Source: Tolypothrix campylonemoides VB511288 (lineage in GTDB: Bacteria > Cyanobacteriota > Cyanobacteriia > Cyanobacteriales > Nostocaceae). Taken from it: a stretch of 64,000 nucleotides of DNA. The notes under the pieces were generated by a model. The model was not told the DNA's origin, made no database searches, and worked only from the letters and a program-made list of their open reading frames with translations. Positions within the stretch are counted from its first letter, which is position 1. Each line of letters begins with the position of its first letter. The stretch covers positions 209,075-273,074 of the forward strand of contig JXCB02000002.1 in assembly GCA_000828075.3 (NCBI GenBank), written 5' to 3'. Positions 44,537 to 53,950 of this stretch are shown piece by piece. Made by a program: the position numbers and the translations under genes.

Positions 44537-46378
44537 TTAAGCAAACGTTGCGGTTTTCACATCGTTGTTTGCCAACAGTTCTTGCAACTCCTCGGCATCT
44601 ACTGTTTCTTTTTCAACCAGTATTTGCGCGAGTTGGTCGAGAATGTGGCGGTTACCTACCAACACTTCTTTAGAGCGTTGGTAAGCTGTTTCTACCAGCT
44701 TGCGGACTTCTTCATCAATAGCAGCAGCAGTTTCTTCAGAGAAGTCGCGTTCTGCCATGATGTCTCGACCGAGGAACATATTGCCTTGCTGACGACCGAG
44801 AGCAACAGGACCTAAGCGATCGCTCATTCCAAAGCGTGTCACCATCTGACGAGCAACACGAGCAACTTGTTGCAAGTCTTGAGCTGCACCAGTGGTCACT
44901 TCTTCTTCACCAAAGATCAGTTCTTCAGCGATACGACCACCTAAGGCAACTGCCATCTGGTTTTCCAGATAAGCACGGCTGTACAAACCAGTGTCCATCC
45001 GGTCTTCACTGGGGGTAAACCAAGTTAAACCACCAGCTCTACCGCGAGGAATAATGCTAATCTTTTGTACTGGGTCGTAATCTGGCATCAGCGCACCAAC
45101 AAGAGCGTGACCCGCTTCGTGGTATGCTACAAGAGTTTTGCGCTTTTCGCTCATCACTCGGTCTTTCTTCTCTGGACCTGCTAGCACGCGATCGATGGCG
45201 TCGTTAATTTCATCCATCGAAATTTCGGTTAAATTGCGACGTGCAGCCAGAATTGCAGCTTCATTCAGCAGGTTGGAAAGGTCTGCACCAGTGAACCCAG
45301 GGGTACGACGGGCAATTCTATCCAAGTCCACATCTTTTGCCAAGGTCTTACCACGGGCGTGAACTTTGAGAATTTCCCCACGTCCGGCATAATCTGGGCG
45401 ATCCACGACGACTTGACGGTCGAAACGACCAGGACGCAACAATGCTGCATCCAGAACGTCGGGACGGTTGGTGGCGGCAATAATGATGATGCCTGTGTTA
45501 CCTTCAAAGCCGTCCATTTCTGTGAGCAACTGGTTGAGGGTTTGTTCCCGCTCATCGTTACCACCGCCTAAACCTGCACCCCGCTGACGACCTACGGCGT
45601 CAATTTCATCGATGAACACGATGCAAGGAGCATTTGTCTTTGCTTGCTCGAACAAGTCGCGGACGCGGGATGCACCGACACCCACGAACATTTCTACAAA
45701 CTCAGAACCAGAGATTGAGAAGAAGGGGACACCAGCCTCGCCTGCTACTGCACGAGCAAGCAGAGTTTTACCTGTTCCTGGAGGACCAACGAGCAGCACG
45801 CCTTTGGGAATTTTTGCTCCAACAGCGGTGAAGCGATCGGCATTTTTCAGAAAGTCTACGACTTCGTTGAGTTCTAGCTTTGCCTGGTCAATACCAGCGA
45901 CATCGTTAAATGTCACTTGGGTTTGCGGCTCCATTTGGACTCTAGCTCTGGATTTGCCAAAGTTCATTGCTTGGCTACCAGGACCATTTTGAGCGCGGCG
46001 TAGCAAGAAGAATAATCCTACCAGAAGCAATACAGGGAAAAATAAGCTACTTAGTGCCTTAAACCAAAATCCTTCATCGGTTTGCGGCAAAACACTAATA
46101 TCTACGCCATGTTGGGTGAGAGTGTTGATCAAGTCAGGATCGTTGACCAAGGTCACGAGCTTCTTACTGCCGTCTCCTGGCGTCACAAGAGCTGTAGACC
46201 GATCTGCACTTAAACTGACTTTTGCTACTCTGCCATTTTGAACTTCTTGAATAAACTGGCTGTACCGCCATGTATCTCTACTTTGTGGTTGTTTGTCAAA
46301 AAACGCTGTCCCCAGCGCAATGACAACAATAAATAGCAGTGCGTACAGCCCAGCATTTCTCCATCGTTTGTTATTCAC
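44537..46378 (-). CDS. ftsH: ATP-dependent zinc metalloprotease FtsH (FtsH3-like)
   Basis: 613 aa. Start GTG 46378 ([16 protein letters not shown]), ten bases after AGGAGG; TTG 46387 is too close to that site. Two N-terminal membrane helices around a lumenal/periplasmic segment, AAA domain with [16 protein letters not shown] (Walker A), [16 protein letters not shown] (Walker B), [22 protein letters not shown], then the zinc site [14 protein letters not shown]. The N-terminus closely recalls Synechocystis FtsH3 (slr1604), which partners FtsH1 or FtsH2 in membrane protein quality control. Paralogue call from memory. Confidence 0.96.
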   Translation of the reverse strand: MNNKRWRNAGLYALLFIVVIALGTAFFDKQPQSRDTWRYSQFIQEVQNGRVAKVSLSADRSTALVTPGDGSKKLVTLVNDPDLINTLTQHGVDISVLPQTDEGFWFKALSSLFFPVLLLVGLFFLLRRAQNGPGSQAMNFGKSRARVQMEPQTQVTFNDVAGIDQAKLELNEVVDFLKNADRFTAVGAKIPKGVLLVGPPGTGKTLLARAVAGEAGVPFFSISGSEFVEMFVGVGASRVRDLFEQAKTNAPCIVFIDEIDAVGRQRGAGLGGGNDEREQTLNQLLTEMDGFEGNTGIIIIAATNRPDVLDAALLRPGRFDRQVVVDRPDYAGRGEILKVHARGKTLAKDVDLDRIARRTPGFTGADLSNLLNEAAILAARRNLTEISMDEINDAIDRVLAGPEKKDRVMSEKRKTLVAYHEAGHALVGALMPDYDPVQKISIIPRGRAGGLTWFTPSEDRMDTGLYSRAYLENQMAVALGGRIAEELIFGEEEVTTGAAQDLQQVARVARQMVTRFGMSDRLGPVALGRQQGNMFLGRDIMAERDFSEETAAAIDEEVRKLVETAYQRSKEVLVGNRHILDQLAQILVEKETVDAEELQELLANNDVKTATFA

Positions 46379-46485
46379 CCAGGTCAATCCTCCTAGATCT
46401 CTTGTGCTTTCCCGTAGCGTCTCTGTAAAGAGAGGGCTTTTTAAGAATTATGTTAACTTATCTTAAGGTATACCAAATTCTCCAC

Positions 46486-47277
46486 CTACAATGCTATAAA
46501 AAACATCCGCGGTTGTTGAAAACAGGGATGCTGGGGATTATATTCTAGCTTTCCTGTAGGCTGTATAACGGTATGAATCGGGACGGTTTCCACTACACTA
46601 TTGCTGTAGGCAATTGCCTCAAATCCTTTGACTAGCTCTGGTGTCCAAGGTTCCTCTCGAACAATGTGCTGTTTCAAAAGCCAGTCTCTAAGCTGTCCTC
46701 GCACGACTCCTGGCAAAATTCCTGCTGTTAAAGGCGGCGTCCACCAACTGCCATCCCGCCATCCCCAGAGGTTGCCTGTACTGGTTTCTAGCCAATTTCC
46801 CGCCGCATCCATTAATATTGCTTCTTGGGTATTTAACTTTTGGGCGTTAGCCTTTGCCAACCATGCGCTGAGGTAGTTTCCGGTTTTATGAGCGGGTAGA
46901 CAGCGAACAAATTCCGACGTAGCAAGAATCGCACATATACCATTATCCTGAATTTTTGTCAAGTTTTTTGGCAGCAACCTACCCGTTATCCACTCTCGTC
47001 CATCAGGAAAGATGGTGATTCTGAGGACGGGAAAGTGTGCCATCATAACTTGTGCCCCTTGACGCAATCGCTCTTGATCTGGTAAGCGCCAATCAAAGGT
47101 TTGCAAGCTCAATTTTAGGCGATCGCAGTGGGAGCGCCAGTAAGTTAACCGACTATCAAGCGAGTTATCATAAACCCGCAGCGTAGTAAAAACGGTTGCT
47201 CCATAGAGTAACCCTGGGTCGTCAATTTCTAATTCTAGAGTTTGAGACTCAACCAATTTGCCGTTGTACCAGAAAAT
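46486..47277 (-). CDS. PLP class IV aminotransferase / aminodeoxychorismate lyase-like, non-canonical start
   Basis: 263 aa if begun at ATT 47277. DDPGLLYGATVFTTLRVYD, WRSHCDRLKLSL, AHKTGNYLSAWLAKANAQ (PLP Lys), AILMDAAGNWLETSTGNLWG and TAGILPGVVRG are class IV signatures; the size and single-copy style suit PabC (4-aminobenzoate for folate) or a branched-chain/D-amino acid transaminase. The conserved FWYNGKLVES opening lies upstream of the first usual start codon (TTG 47256). The only initiation-like codon placed well after GAGG is ATT 47277, and a stop lies not far upstream. Confidence 0.85.
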   Translation of the reverse strand: MFWYNGKLVESQTLELEIDDPGLLYGATVFTTLRVYDNSLDSRLTYWRSHCDRLKLSLQTFDWRLPDQERLRQGAQVMMAHFPVLRITIFPDGREWITGRLLPKNLTKIQDNGICAILATSEFVRCLPAHKTGNYLSAWLAKANAQKLNTQEAILMDAAGNWLETSTGNLWGWRDGSWWTPPLTAGILPGVVRGQLRDWLLKQHIVREEPWTPELVKGFEAIAYSNSVVETVPIHTVIQPTGKLEYNPQHPCFQQPRMFFIAL

Positions 47278-47342
47278 AACCGTAACCTCACTGAGGATGG
47301 GTTAATAGTAAACGCTACCGCGTCTACTACAAGCCTATCAAT

Positions 47343-48125
47343 TCAATCATTTTCAGATAATTTAATTTTGTAAATACCGTCAGGATTGGTGATAACCTTT
47401 CCTCCCAAAGCTTCAATTTCATTGATTGCTCGCTGACGAGTTGTTTTATCAACTTGATGATTTAATATCATTGTCCAACTACCAATTCGAGCCAATTTAC
47501 TGTTAGGATTTTGCTTGAGGAATTCAGCGGTTTTCTGTGAAACTGATGCCGCTTGTTTGCTTTCTTGATCTGTATGCTGGCTAGCCCAATCTGCTGCTAT
47601 TTCAAAGGAGTGTTGAGCCTTTGATGATTTTCCTAAAAATAATAACTCATCAATGCCTTTATATCGCCACACATAATAAGACTTTTTCGGAATCCAAGGA
47701 GATAGTGACTTTAAAGCTTTCTCTGTTAATTTTATAGAACGTTCTGGCATACCTGCATACATGGAAGTACTGGTAGAAAGGCTCAGATAGGCAGGTATAA
47801 ATCGCGGATCGCGTCCTAAAATGACTTCAAAGTATTCTGGGCTTAGACTGTAACCTGTTTTAGCACGAACTTCATCATCACCAAAATATTGCACAAAATT
47901 GAGATAAACCCAATTGGCAATGATGTTATTGTAACCAAAACTTGGCATTCTTTTTAAGAAATTTAGGCGTACCTTTTCTGAGTCAATTGTTCTTTGTATT
48001 TCTAATGAAGCAGTTTTGTTACTATGAAGTAGTTTTTGCATTTTTGGAAATTGGAGCCAGCCCAGTCCCAACATACACAAACAGGCTGTAAAAGATGCAG
48101 TGATTTTACGAGATAGAGCAAACAT
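47343..48125 (-). CDS. Conserved hypothetical protein with N-terminal membrane anchor
   Basis: 260 aa. An N-terminal hydrophobic segment (ITASFTACLCMLGLGWLQF) acts as a signal or anchor. The rest is helical: FGYNNIIANWVYLNFVQYFG, PEYFEVILGRDPRFIPAYLS, ERSIKLTEKALKSLSP, AQHSFEIAADWASQHTD, resembling TPR-like repeats. A recognisable cyanobacterial type without assigned function. Lies 65 bp upstream of the aminotransferase start. Confidence 0.7.
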   Translation of the reverse strand: MFALSRKITASFTACLCMLGLGWLQFPKMQKLLHSNKTASLEIQRTIDSEKVRLNFLKRMPSFGYNNIIANWVYLNFVQYFGDDEVRAKTGYSLSPEYFEVILGRDPRFIPAYLSLSTSTSMYAGMPERSIKLTEKALKSLSPWIPKKSYYVWRYKGIDELLFLGKSSKAQHSFEIAADWASQHTDQESKQAASVSQKTAEFLKQNPNSKLARIGSWTMILNHQVDKTTRQRAINEIEALGGKVITNPDGIYKIKLSEND

Positions 48126-48294
48126 CTTAGTTTACTAGTAAATCAGTATCAGACTACAGGTATATAATTCCCTTTAATCTCATCAAATTAACAGTGGTTC
48201 GCTCTATATTTAGCAAAAGAGAAAGAAGCTTTTAGGCAACTATTTTAATTATTTTAATACTCACGTCAAAATCAACCGTACTGGTTCAGTCGTC

Positions 48295-48663
48295 CTAAGT
48301 TTCAGAATCTCGATTCACAGTCTCAAGTGAAAAGGCTGGAAGACAGACCGATATATATTCTGCACCTTCCTGACTAGGAGTACTGTAGCGAACCGATTCA
48401 CCTGCACGTGCAATCACTGCTTGTCCTGCGTGAACGTCCATTTGACCGCCCTCATATTCAACCCGAAGCATTCCTTTAAGAACAACAGTGAACTCGTCAA
48501 AATCGGGTCTTTGTCCAGGTTCTATCCAACCACCAGGGGAACGCATATGGGCAATACTAACAGCTGCGGTTTGAGTTGATACTCGACCGATATACTCATC
48601 AATCAATTTGGGCTTATTTCCTGCGGCTTCAATTCGATTCGGTTGAGGTATAAGTTGCGGCAT
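48295..48663 (-). CDS. Cupin-domain protein
   Basis: 122 aa from ATG 48663 (TTG 48678 would add five residues). A single small beta barrel: VSIAHMRSPGGWIEPGQRPD, FDEFTVVLKGMLRVEYEGGQ, MDVHAGQAVIARAGESVRYS. The usual two-His metal motif is incomplete (no clear HxH), so catalytic metal binding is doubtful; ethanolamine-utilisation/RmlC-like sensing cupins look similar. Confidence 0.82.
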   Translation of the reverse strand: MPQLIPQPNRIEAAGNKPKLIDEYIGRVSTQTAAVSIAHMRSPGGWIEPGQRPDFDEFTVVLKGMLRVEYEGGQMDVHAGQAVIARAGESVRYSTPSQEGAEYISVCLPAFSLETVNRDSET

Positions 48664-48678
48664 GGTCGTTTTATACAA

Positions 48679-48981
48679 TTGTTGTGATTGTCAAAGTAAA
48701 AGTTTACTCTAATCTCAGTTTCTTTAATAGACTGGTTATAGCCGATACAGCGAAAGTCTAAAAAGTTCTGGTAAAGTTTTAGAAAGTAGTTTTGCTTAGC
48801 TCATAGAAATACGCTTATACGTCCAGATTTTTGTTAACTGGACGTATAAACCTTCCTATGTAAGAGCGGCGATTATCACTCAAAAACTCTATGTAATAAA
48901 TCAAAGAGCTTTCCAACTGGAAAATCTAACACGTGTTGGAGCGAATTGAGCCTTTAGATCGCTCTTGTCTAAAATCTGGGA
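48679..48981. other. Gene-free stretch
   Basis: About 300 bp; an inverted pair ACGTCCAG (48819) / CTGGACGT (48838) forms a hairpin. No gene seen. Confidence 0.5.
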
Positions 48982-49242
48982 ATGACAATCAATCGGCACG
49001 ATCGCGCCAAAATTTTCACACACGAAGAGATACAGCTAGTTTTTGCCCAAGAGTTTGATTCAGAGCGTGATAAAACCCTATCCAGTAACGGTGGGGTGAT
49101 TTTGCGTTTGCCGTGTGCGCGATCGCATAAGCATAAGCATGAATTTTTACCGCAACCACTAAAAAGTCTGTTCCCCTTCCAGGATGAGCTTGGAGGGCTG
49201 GCGACGGATGAATGCGATGCCCAAGGGGCAGTGACCAAATAA
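48982..49242 (+). pseudogene. Tyrosine-recombinase (integrase) N-terminal fragment
   Basis: The first 32 residues, MTINRHDRAKIFTHEEIQLV then FAQEFDSERDKT, match the start of a family of cyanobacterial tyrosine recombinases. After this the frame runs into unrelated sequence (HKHKHEFLPQPLK...), and the catalytic domain with its Arg-His-Arg-Tyr residues is absent. A remnant only. The identification rests on a short stretch from memory. Confidence 0.45.
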
Positions 49243-49315
49243 GAGCGTAATTCCTAGTGTGTCCGAAGGACATATTATCAATTACGAATTATGTTGACAC
49301 CAATCGCACTGGTTC

Positions 49316-49666
49316 TTATCCTGGAACAGCAGGCACCTCTCGGAGCAAGTCGGGTTCATTGTGTATGAATGTAATTTGCAATGTCCCTAGTAGCTCTTTC
49401 TCTTTCAGCGTCGAGCCATTAGCAGGCATGAGTTGCTCCAAGCTCTCTTGACTCAAATGCAGACCTGTCTGTTGCAGAGATGCAGCGAGTTTGCCCAAGT
49501 TGGCGCTCGGCACCTCAAAGTTGATGCAGGTTAAGATGTTCGAGTACAGGTGGAAGTCAGTAATCCAAGCTCCTGCTTGGTTAATCGCCTCACTTACACA
49601 AGCAGTCATCTCAATCCGTTCTGCTTTGGTAAACCCATCCAGGCGTAGAAACTGTTGCTTAAACAC
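49316..49666 (-). CDS. Hypothetical protein, conserved-looking
   Basis: 116 aa, GTG start at 49666 supported by GGAGG seven bases upstream. FLRLDGFTKAERIEMTACVS, GAWITDFHLYSNILTCINFE, VPSANLGKLAASLQQTGLHL and SLEQL suggest an alternating alpha/beta (ferredoxin-like or ACT-like) fold. Family not recognised. 57 bp from the P-loop kinase-like gene on the same strand. Confidence 0.65.
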   Translation of the reverse strand: MFKQQFLRLDGFTKAERIEMTACVSEAINQAGAWITDFHLYSNILTCINFEVPSANLGKLAASLQQTGLHLSQESLEQLMPANGSTLKEKELLGTLQITFIHNEPDLLREVPAVPG

Positions 49667-49723
49667 AAGCTAACCTCCAAAGTGAATCAGTTCCAATATA
49701 AAAAAGTGACGAGAGAGCCCTCT

Positions 49724-50305
49724 TCATCCTGTAAGCTCGTGGCGGGTGATTGAAAAGCTCCCGGCTGATGCACCATCTTTACAGTTAGTCTGATTTTCAA
49801 TTAATTCAAAAAATTGCTCTATCTGCTTAGTCTCACGAATGTGATAAACACTTTTGATGCTTTGAGCCTGCTCGATATACTGACGATATTTTGGGGTCAA
49901 ATATTTGTGACATAACCAAAGCACGCGGTAGCTAGTAAGCGAACTCCTCAATATTGGGCTGTTGGAGGGCCAACCTTCTGGCGGTTTAAACCAACCTGTG
50001 ATGAGTCGTTTAGTTACCCACCATCCATGTACATATAGCGGTAGATCGACAAAAACCAGAGTATCCGCCTCGTTCAGTCGTAGCCAGAGGGTTTCCATGC
50101 AACCAAACCCGTCAATAATCCATCGGTCAGTAGCTAAAATTTGCTGATGAGCGCACTTATAGTCTTCATGTGGAACCTCATTGCCCCCTGATTGATATTG
50201 AATCTTGTCCAAGACGTGAAGTGGCAAACCAGTGATTTGGGATAATCTCTTGCTTAGAGTTGATTTACCGCCTCCAGTATTGCCAAACACCGCTACTTTT
50301 TTCAT
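49724..50305 (-). CDS. P-loop nucleotide kinase-like protein (FlaR/topology-modulation type)
   Basis: 193 aa. Walker A FGNTGGGKSTLSKRL at residues 7-16, PLHVLDKIQYQSGG, RWIIDGFGCMETLWLRLNEA, ADTLVFVDLPLYVHGWWVTKR, SVYHIRETKQIEQFF. This is the adenylate-kinase-related family annotated as topology modulation protein. No phosphoacceptor can be named. AGGAGAGT ribosome site before the ATG. Likely co-transcribed with the 116-aa gene that follows. Confidence 0.83.
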   Translation of the reverse strand: MKKVAVFGNTGGGKSTLSKRLSQITGLPLHVLDKIQYQSGGNEVPHEDYKCAHQQILATDRWIIDGFGCMETLWLRLNEADTLVFVDLPLYVHGWWVTKRLITGWFKPPEGWPSNSPILRSSLTSYRVLWLCHKYLTPKYRQYIEQAQSIKSVYHIRETKQIEQFFELIENQTNCKDGASAGSFSITRHELTG

Positions 50306-50518
50306 TACTACTCTCCTTTTGATGCAATCAGGTCACCTCGTAAACTAGATTGAGTTATGAAACTCAGCACCGTATTCGTACGTATATTAGTTTGATAGTT
50401 TTGATAAGACATCACCCAACTGGGTCGCCTAACTGGGTGATAGACTTCAGCCAACTAAGTGCGGCGGAAATAAAGCTATTATTTATGAGGAGACAAAAAG
50501 CTTATTATACAAGCATTC

Positions 50519-51304
50519 TTACTCATGAATAGTATTTAGCATCTTTGCACGAGTCAGATTAGCATCTGTTAAGTCTAGCCTGCTCAAATTAGTACCATTA
50601 AGGTTGGCATTGCTCAAGTTGACCCTTCTGTCATTGAGATAACTCAGGTCATATATTCCCAGTTTTCCAAAATTTGGCGATCCCACCAAGTTGGCTCCAC
50701 TCAGGTTTGCATATGTGAGATTAGCATTGCTCAAATCTGCGCCTCTCAAATCTGCCTTGCTAAGATCTGCGCCAAAGAGGTTAGCTCCCCTCAAATCTGC
50801 TGCACAAAGATCTGCTCCAGAAAGGTTAGCACCATAGAGATTCGCTCTATTGAGGTCGGCAAATCTGAGACTAGCCTGACTCAGATTTGCATGGCTGAGG
50901 TTGACTCCACTCAGACTCGCCCGAAAAAAAAGACCGTGATTTATAACGCATATACCTAAGTCTGCCCTTGTGAGGTTCACTCCAGTCAAGTTGGCTCCAT
51001 TAAACTCGACTGAACCTAAAAATAATCCATCACTAAGGTCTGCATGAGTCAGGTCTGCTCCGCTCATATCTACCATAGTAAAATCTGCTCCTCTCAAGTC
51101 TGCATCGCTAAGATTGGCGTTTTGCAGTTGCGCAAAGTAAATTTTTGCATATTTGAGGTTTGCATGACTGAGATTCACATCGTCTAAAATCGCAGACAAT
51201 TCCACATAACTTAAGTCAGGCTTAAAGTCTGGGTTGCTCTGCCTCTTGTTGTTCCAGACTTGAACTCCTAACTCAAGTAGCGTCAAGTCATCGACATCTA
51301 CCAT
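50519..51304 (-). CDS. Pentapeptide-repeat protein
   Basis: 261 aa from ATG 51304 (MVDVDDLTLLELGVQVWNNK); an upstream TTG at 51349 is the alternative. A 45-residue leader is followed by A(D/N)LxX repeats through to the C-terminus (LSGADLCAADLRGANLFGAD), broken once at SPNFGKLGIYDLSYLNDRRV. The leader LGVQVWNNKRQSNPDFKPDL recurs in cyanobacterial pentapeptide proteins. Soluble; role unknown. Second such gene in the window. Confidence 0.9.
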   Translation of the reverse strand: MVDVDDLTLLELGVQVWNNKRQSNPDFKPDLSYVELSAILDDVNLSHANLKYAKIYFAQLQNANLSDADLRGADFTMVDMSGADLTHADLSDGLFLGSVEFNGANLTGVNLTRADLGICVINHGLFFRASLSGVNLSHANLSQASLRFADLNRANLYGANLSGADLCAADLRGANLFGADLSKADLRGADLSNANLTYANLSGANLVGSPNFGKLGIYDLSYLNDRRVNLSNANLNGTNLSRLDLTDANLTRAKMLNTIHE

Positions 51305-51976
51305 AACAGTACTACTATGAATATTTCTGAAGATTAGTTGCGATCGCAACTAGGATGAAGAGCTATTATATGCAACCTCAAATCTTACATAAAAGTACTG
51401 TGAGAGAAACTTTATAATGATTTTTCGATTCCTTTAATATCAATTCCTAAAGTCGCTGCCTTGTGAAATTTAATTATGTCTTGTTTACAGATGCTTCTGA
51501 ATTTTCTGCTCTGAGTTTTGAATAAGTTCTGGTAGCTTTTGTCCGTTGCTTTTAAAACGACTCTCACTATTATGATTACTATGATGATGCTATTTGTCCT
51601 AAAGTAGGTAATGGGCGAGCGATCGCGTGGTGTCCGCCTTCCTTCAGCCCCGTCGTTGGGGGCGATTGCACAGGTGCCAGTGCCGTGCCTCCTCCGGAGG
51701 AGCTGCGCCGTTAGCGCAGCCGTGGCGCAGGCTCAAGCAATCGCTTAAGAACAAAAAATGAAGCTTTGACCTTTAGATATTTTATCTCACATGTATAAAG
51801 TTTATATAAACTTTATACATATAATATTATCTGTGTACGAAAGAATTAATTTCATTTTTGGTAGGAAATTTAGAGCAACTTTCGGTAGCCATTCCGTCAT
51901 TAAATTTACATAAAAAATACAAAATTACACTATCTTCCATTAGAAAATATCTGGGAGAAAGTTAAGTTGAGACTTT
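51305..51976. other. Gene-free stretch with GC-rich palindromic repeats
   Basis: 672 bp. At about 51615-51745 it holds a HIP1-containing GC-rich repeat with palindromes CTCCTCCGGAGGAG and CTGCGCCGTTAGCGCAG, in an otherwise AT-rich background. No gene found. Confidence 0.6.
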
Positions 51977-52405
51977 ATGTTGTGCAAAAGCGTTGAAGAG
52001 ATGAAAATAGAGTACCACTCGATTGATAATTATTCTGGAGGTGCTGACTTTGAAAAAGACAACCTTGAACAATTAGAAATTCGTCAATGGAAGTGGGTGT
52101 TGCCAAGGCGAGAGCAGAATAGCAGTTCTTACCTAGGTACTTGGAAATGCTCGTTTTTCTCTGACGATCGCACTCGTCGCTATTTATTTGGCTACGTTTT
52201 AGTCTTTGAAAAAATTGAAACAATTCCGGCATTCATACACTTCTTTGACCGAAATTTAGATTTTGGATGGCAGCGTCAGGAATTAGAAAGTGAACATTTC
52301 GATGTAGAATGCGCGAAGAAATGGTGTGAAACTACAGCACAGGAAATATTAAATCAGATTGAAATACAGCGACAGAAGTTTGACGGATTGGTCAGAATAA
52401 CATAG
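51977..52405 (+). CDS. Hypothetical protein
   Basis: 142 aa; ATG 52001 (MKIEYHSIDNYSGG) is an alternative start. Soluble, aromatic and Glu/Gln-rich: IRQWKWVLPRREQNSSSYLG, RYLFGYVLVFEKIETIPAFI, FDVECAKKWCETTAQEIL. No family recognised. Flanked by repeats on both sides, in an accessory-looking stretch. Confidence 0.55.
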   Translation: MLCKSVEEMKIEYHSIDNYSGGADFEKDNLEQLEIRQWKWVLPRREQNSSSYLGTWKCSFFSDDRTRRYLFGYVLVFEKIETIPAFIHFFDRNLDFGWQRQELESEHFDVECAKKWCETTAQEILNQIEIQRQKFDGLVRIT

Positions 52406-52824
52406 TAAAATGCAACTTGGTATCAAGCTCTACGTGCATCTACCTTTCTTTTAAGCTAAATCCAAGTGCTAAGTAAGTCGGCACAAATAAAGTTAACTTG
52501 TTGAGGACCGTCATTAGTCATTAGTCATTAGTCATGAATCTATAGGACTCATATTTGATTTTTGAAATATACGTAGGGTGCGTTATGCCTCTGGCTAACG
52601 CACCATCCAAAGGCTTTGGTGCCGTACTTTCGGCGATAACACACCCGAAACATACTTAGATTTTTTCATAAATCAAATCGGATTCCTATAGGGCGCGACT
52701 TTCAGATATTTTTACATTTCTTAACCTAGTTTTGTTTATTTCTACTTATCTACTTACACTGGTTTTTATTCTTTAACCTAGCCATCTTAATATACGCGCT
52801 TCATGGGAGTCTTAATGCCCTACC
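52406..52824. other. Gene-free stretch with heptamer repeats and a MITE
   Basis: Holds (TTAGTCA)n at about 52511-52535 directly before the MITE at 52540-52691. The rest shows no gene. Confidence 0.6.
52540..52691. mobile_element. MITE-like element related to IS630
   Basis: 152 bp with imperfect terminal inverted repeats of about 28 bp: the left end begins CTATAGGACTCATATTTGAT, and the right end reads the same inward on the other strand with a few changes (CTATAGGAATCCGATTTGAT). TA flanks both ends. Inside is a GTAGGGTGCGTTA / TAACGCACC hairpin. The left repeat closely matches the end of the IS630 remnant at 1191-1220, so this is probably a non-autonomous derivative of that family. Confidence 0.75.
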
Positions 52825-53679
52825 TTATGAATTTACCCCTAATGAATCCGCATGGTGGCGGATGTGATCCTCGATAAAACTGGCAATGAAATAATAGCTG
52901 TGGTCATAGCCTTCTTGATAACGCAAGTTGAGCGGTTGATTAACCGCTGCACAAGCTTGCTCAAACACCTGGGGTAGTAACTGTTCTTTGAGAAATTTAT
53001 CAGCAGTACCTTGGTCGATGAAAATGGAACTGTGGTATCCTAACTGCCTGACCAATTCACTCGCATCGTAGGCACGCCAACTTTCTTTGTCCTCACCAAG
53101 GTAGCGGCTAAACGCCTTTTCACCCCAAGGACAGCGCATTGGTGCGGCGATGGGTGCAAAAGCAGAGACTGATTTGTATTGCTGGGGGTTTCGTATCGCG
53201 CACACAATAGCACCGTGTCCCCCCATTGAATGACCGAAAATGCCTTGTTGCTCTGGTTGTACGGAGAAATGTTGAGCAATCAAACTAGGCAACTCATGGA
53301 CGACATAGCTATACATTCGGTAGTGTGATGCCCAAGGTTCAACAGTCGCATCCACATAAAAACCAGCACCAGTGCCAAAGTCCCAGTCGTCATCTTCACC
53401 AGGTATACCAGTATTGCGGGGGCTAGTATCCGGTGCTACGACCATCAAGCCGTATTTTGCCGCGTATTTTTGTACTCCGGATTTTGCCATAAAAGTTTCT
53501 TCAGTGCAAGTCAAACCGGAGAGGAAATAGAGAACTGGCACAGGTTCCTCAGTGGCTTGCGGCGGTTGGTAAATGGCGAATCGCATTTCCCCGTTGCAGG
53601 TAGAGGAGGAATGAGAGTAAAAGCCGAGTTTGCCACCGAAGGATTTGTATTCTGAAATGAGGTTGAGATGAGTCATCAT
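52825..53679 (-). CDS. fghA: S-formylglutathione hydrolase
   Basis: 284 aa. Esterase D family: [53 protein letters not shown] (nucleophile Ser), [11 protein letters not shown] (Asp) and [14 protein letters not shown] (His). Hydrolyses S-formylglutathione to formate and glutathione, the second step of formaldehyde detoxification; the first enzyme is encoded just upstream on the same strand. Confidence 0.95.
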   Translation of the reverse strand: MMTHLNLISEYKSFGGKLGFYSHSSSTCNGEMRFAIYQPPQATEEPVPVLYFLSGLTCTEETFMAKSGVQKYAAKYGLMVVAPDTSPRNTGIPGEDDDWDFGTGAGFYVDATVEPWASHYRMYSYVVHELPSLIAQHFSVQPEQQGIFGHSMGGHGAIVCAIRNPQQYKSVSAFAPIAAPMRCPWGEKAFSRYLGEDKESWRAYDASELVRQLGYHSSIFIDQGTADKFLKEQLLPQVFEQACAAVNQPLNLRYQEGYDHSYYFIASFIEDHIRHHADSLGVNS

Positions 53680-53684
53680 TTTGT

Positions 53685-53875
53685 AAAGGGGACTGGGGAT
53701 TGGGGATTAGGGATTAGGGATTGGAGATTAGGGATTAGGGATTGGGGATTAGGGATTGGGGATTGGGGTAATAGTAAGGGAGCCGAAAAATTATGTCCAG
53801 GGAAATATTGACCGAAACCAAGTCGGGAGTATTTCCCCAGTCCCCAGTCCCCAGTCCCCAGTCCCTATTCCCTAA
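53685..53875. repeat. Tandem GGGATTA and GGGACTG-type repeats between frmA and fghA
   Basis: Positions 53691-53768 are a run of GGGGATT/AGGGATT heptamer units. 53838-53872 is a run of CCCCAGT units, roughly the complement of the first kind, so the spacer could fold back on itself. Heptameric short repeats of this sort are typical of filamentous cyanobacteria. Confidence 0.85.
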
Positions 53876-53950
53876 GGAGCTATCTGCTCCAAAGACGCTG
53901 CTTTGAACAAGTCTGGCATTGCCTGCCCAATGCAAGCAAGAGTTCCTTAA

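Noticed and set aside
49016-49273. Minus-strand frames over the integrase remnant
   Set aside because: His/Arg-biased translations with no recognisable family.
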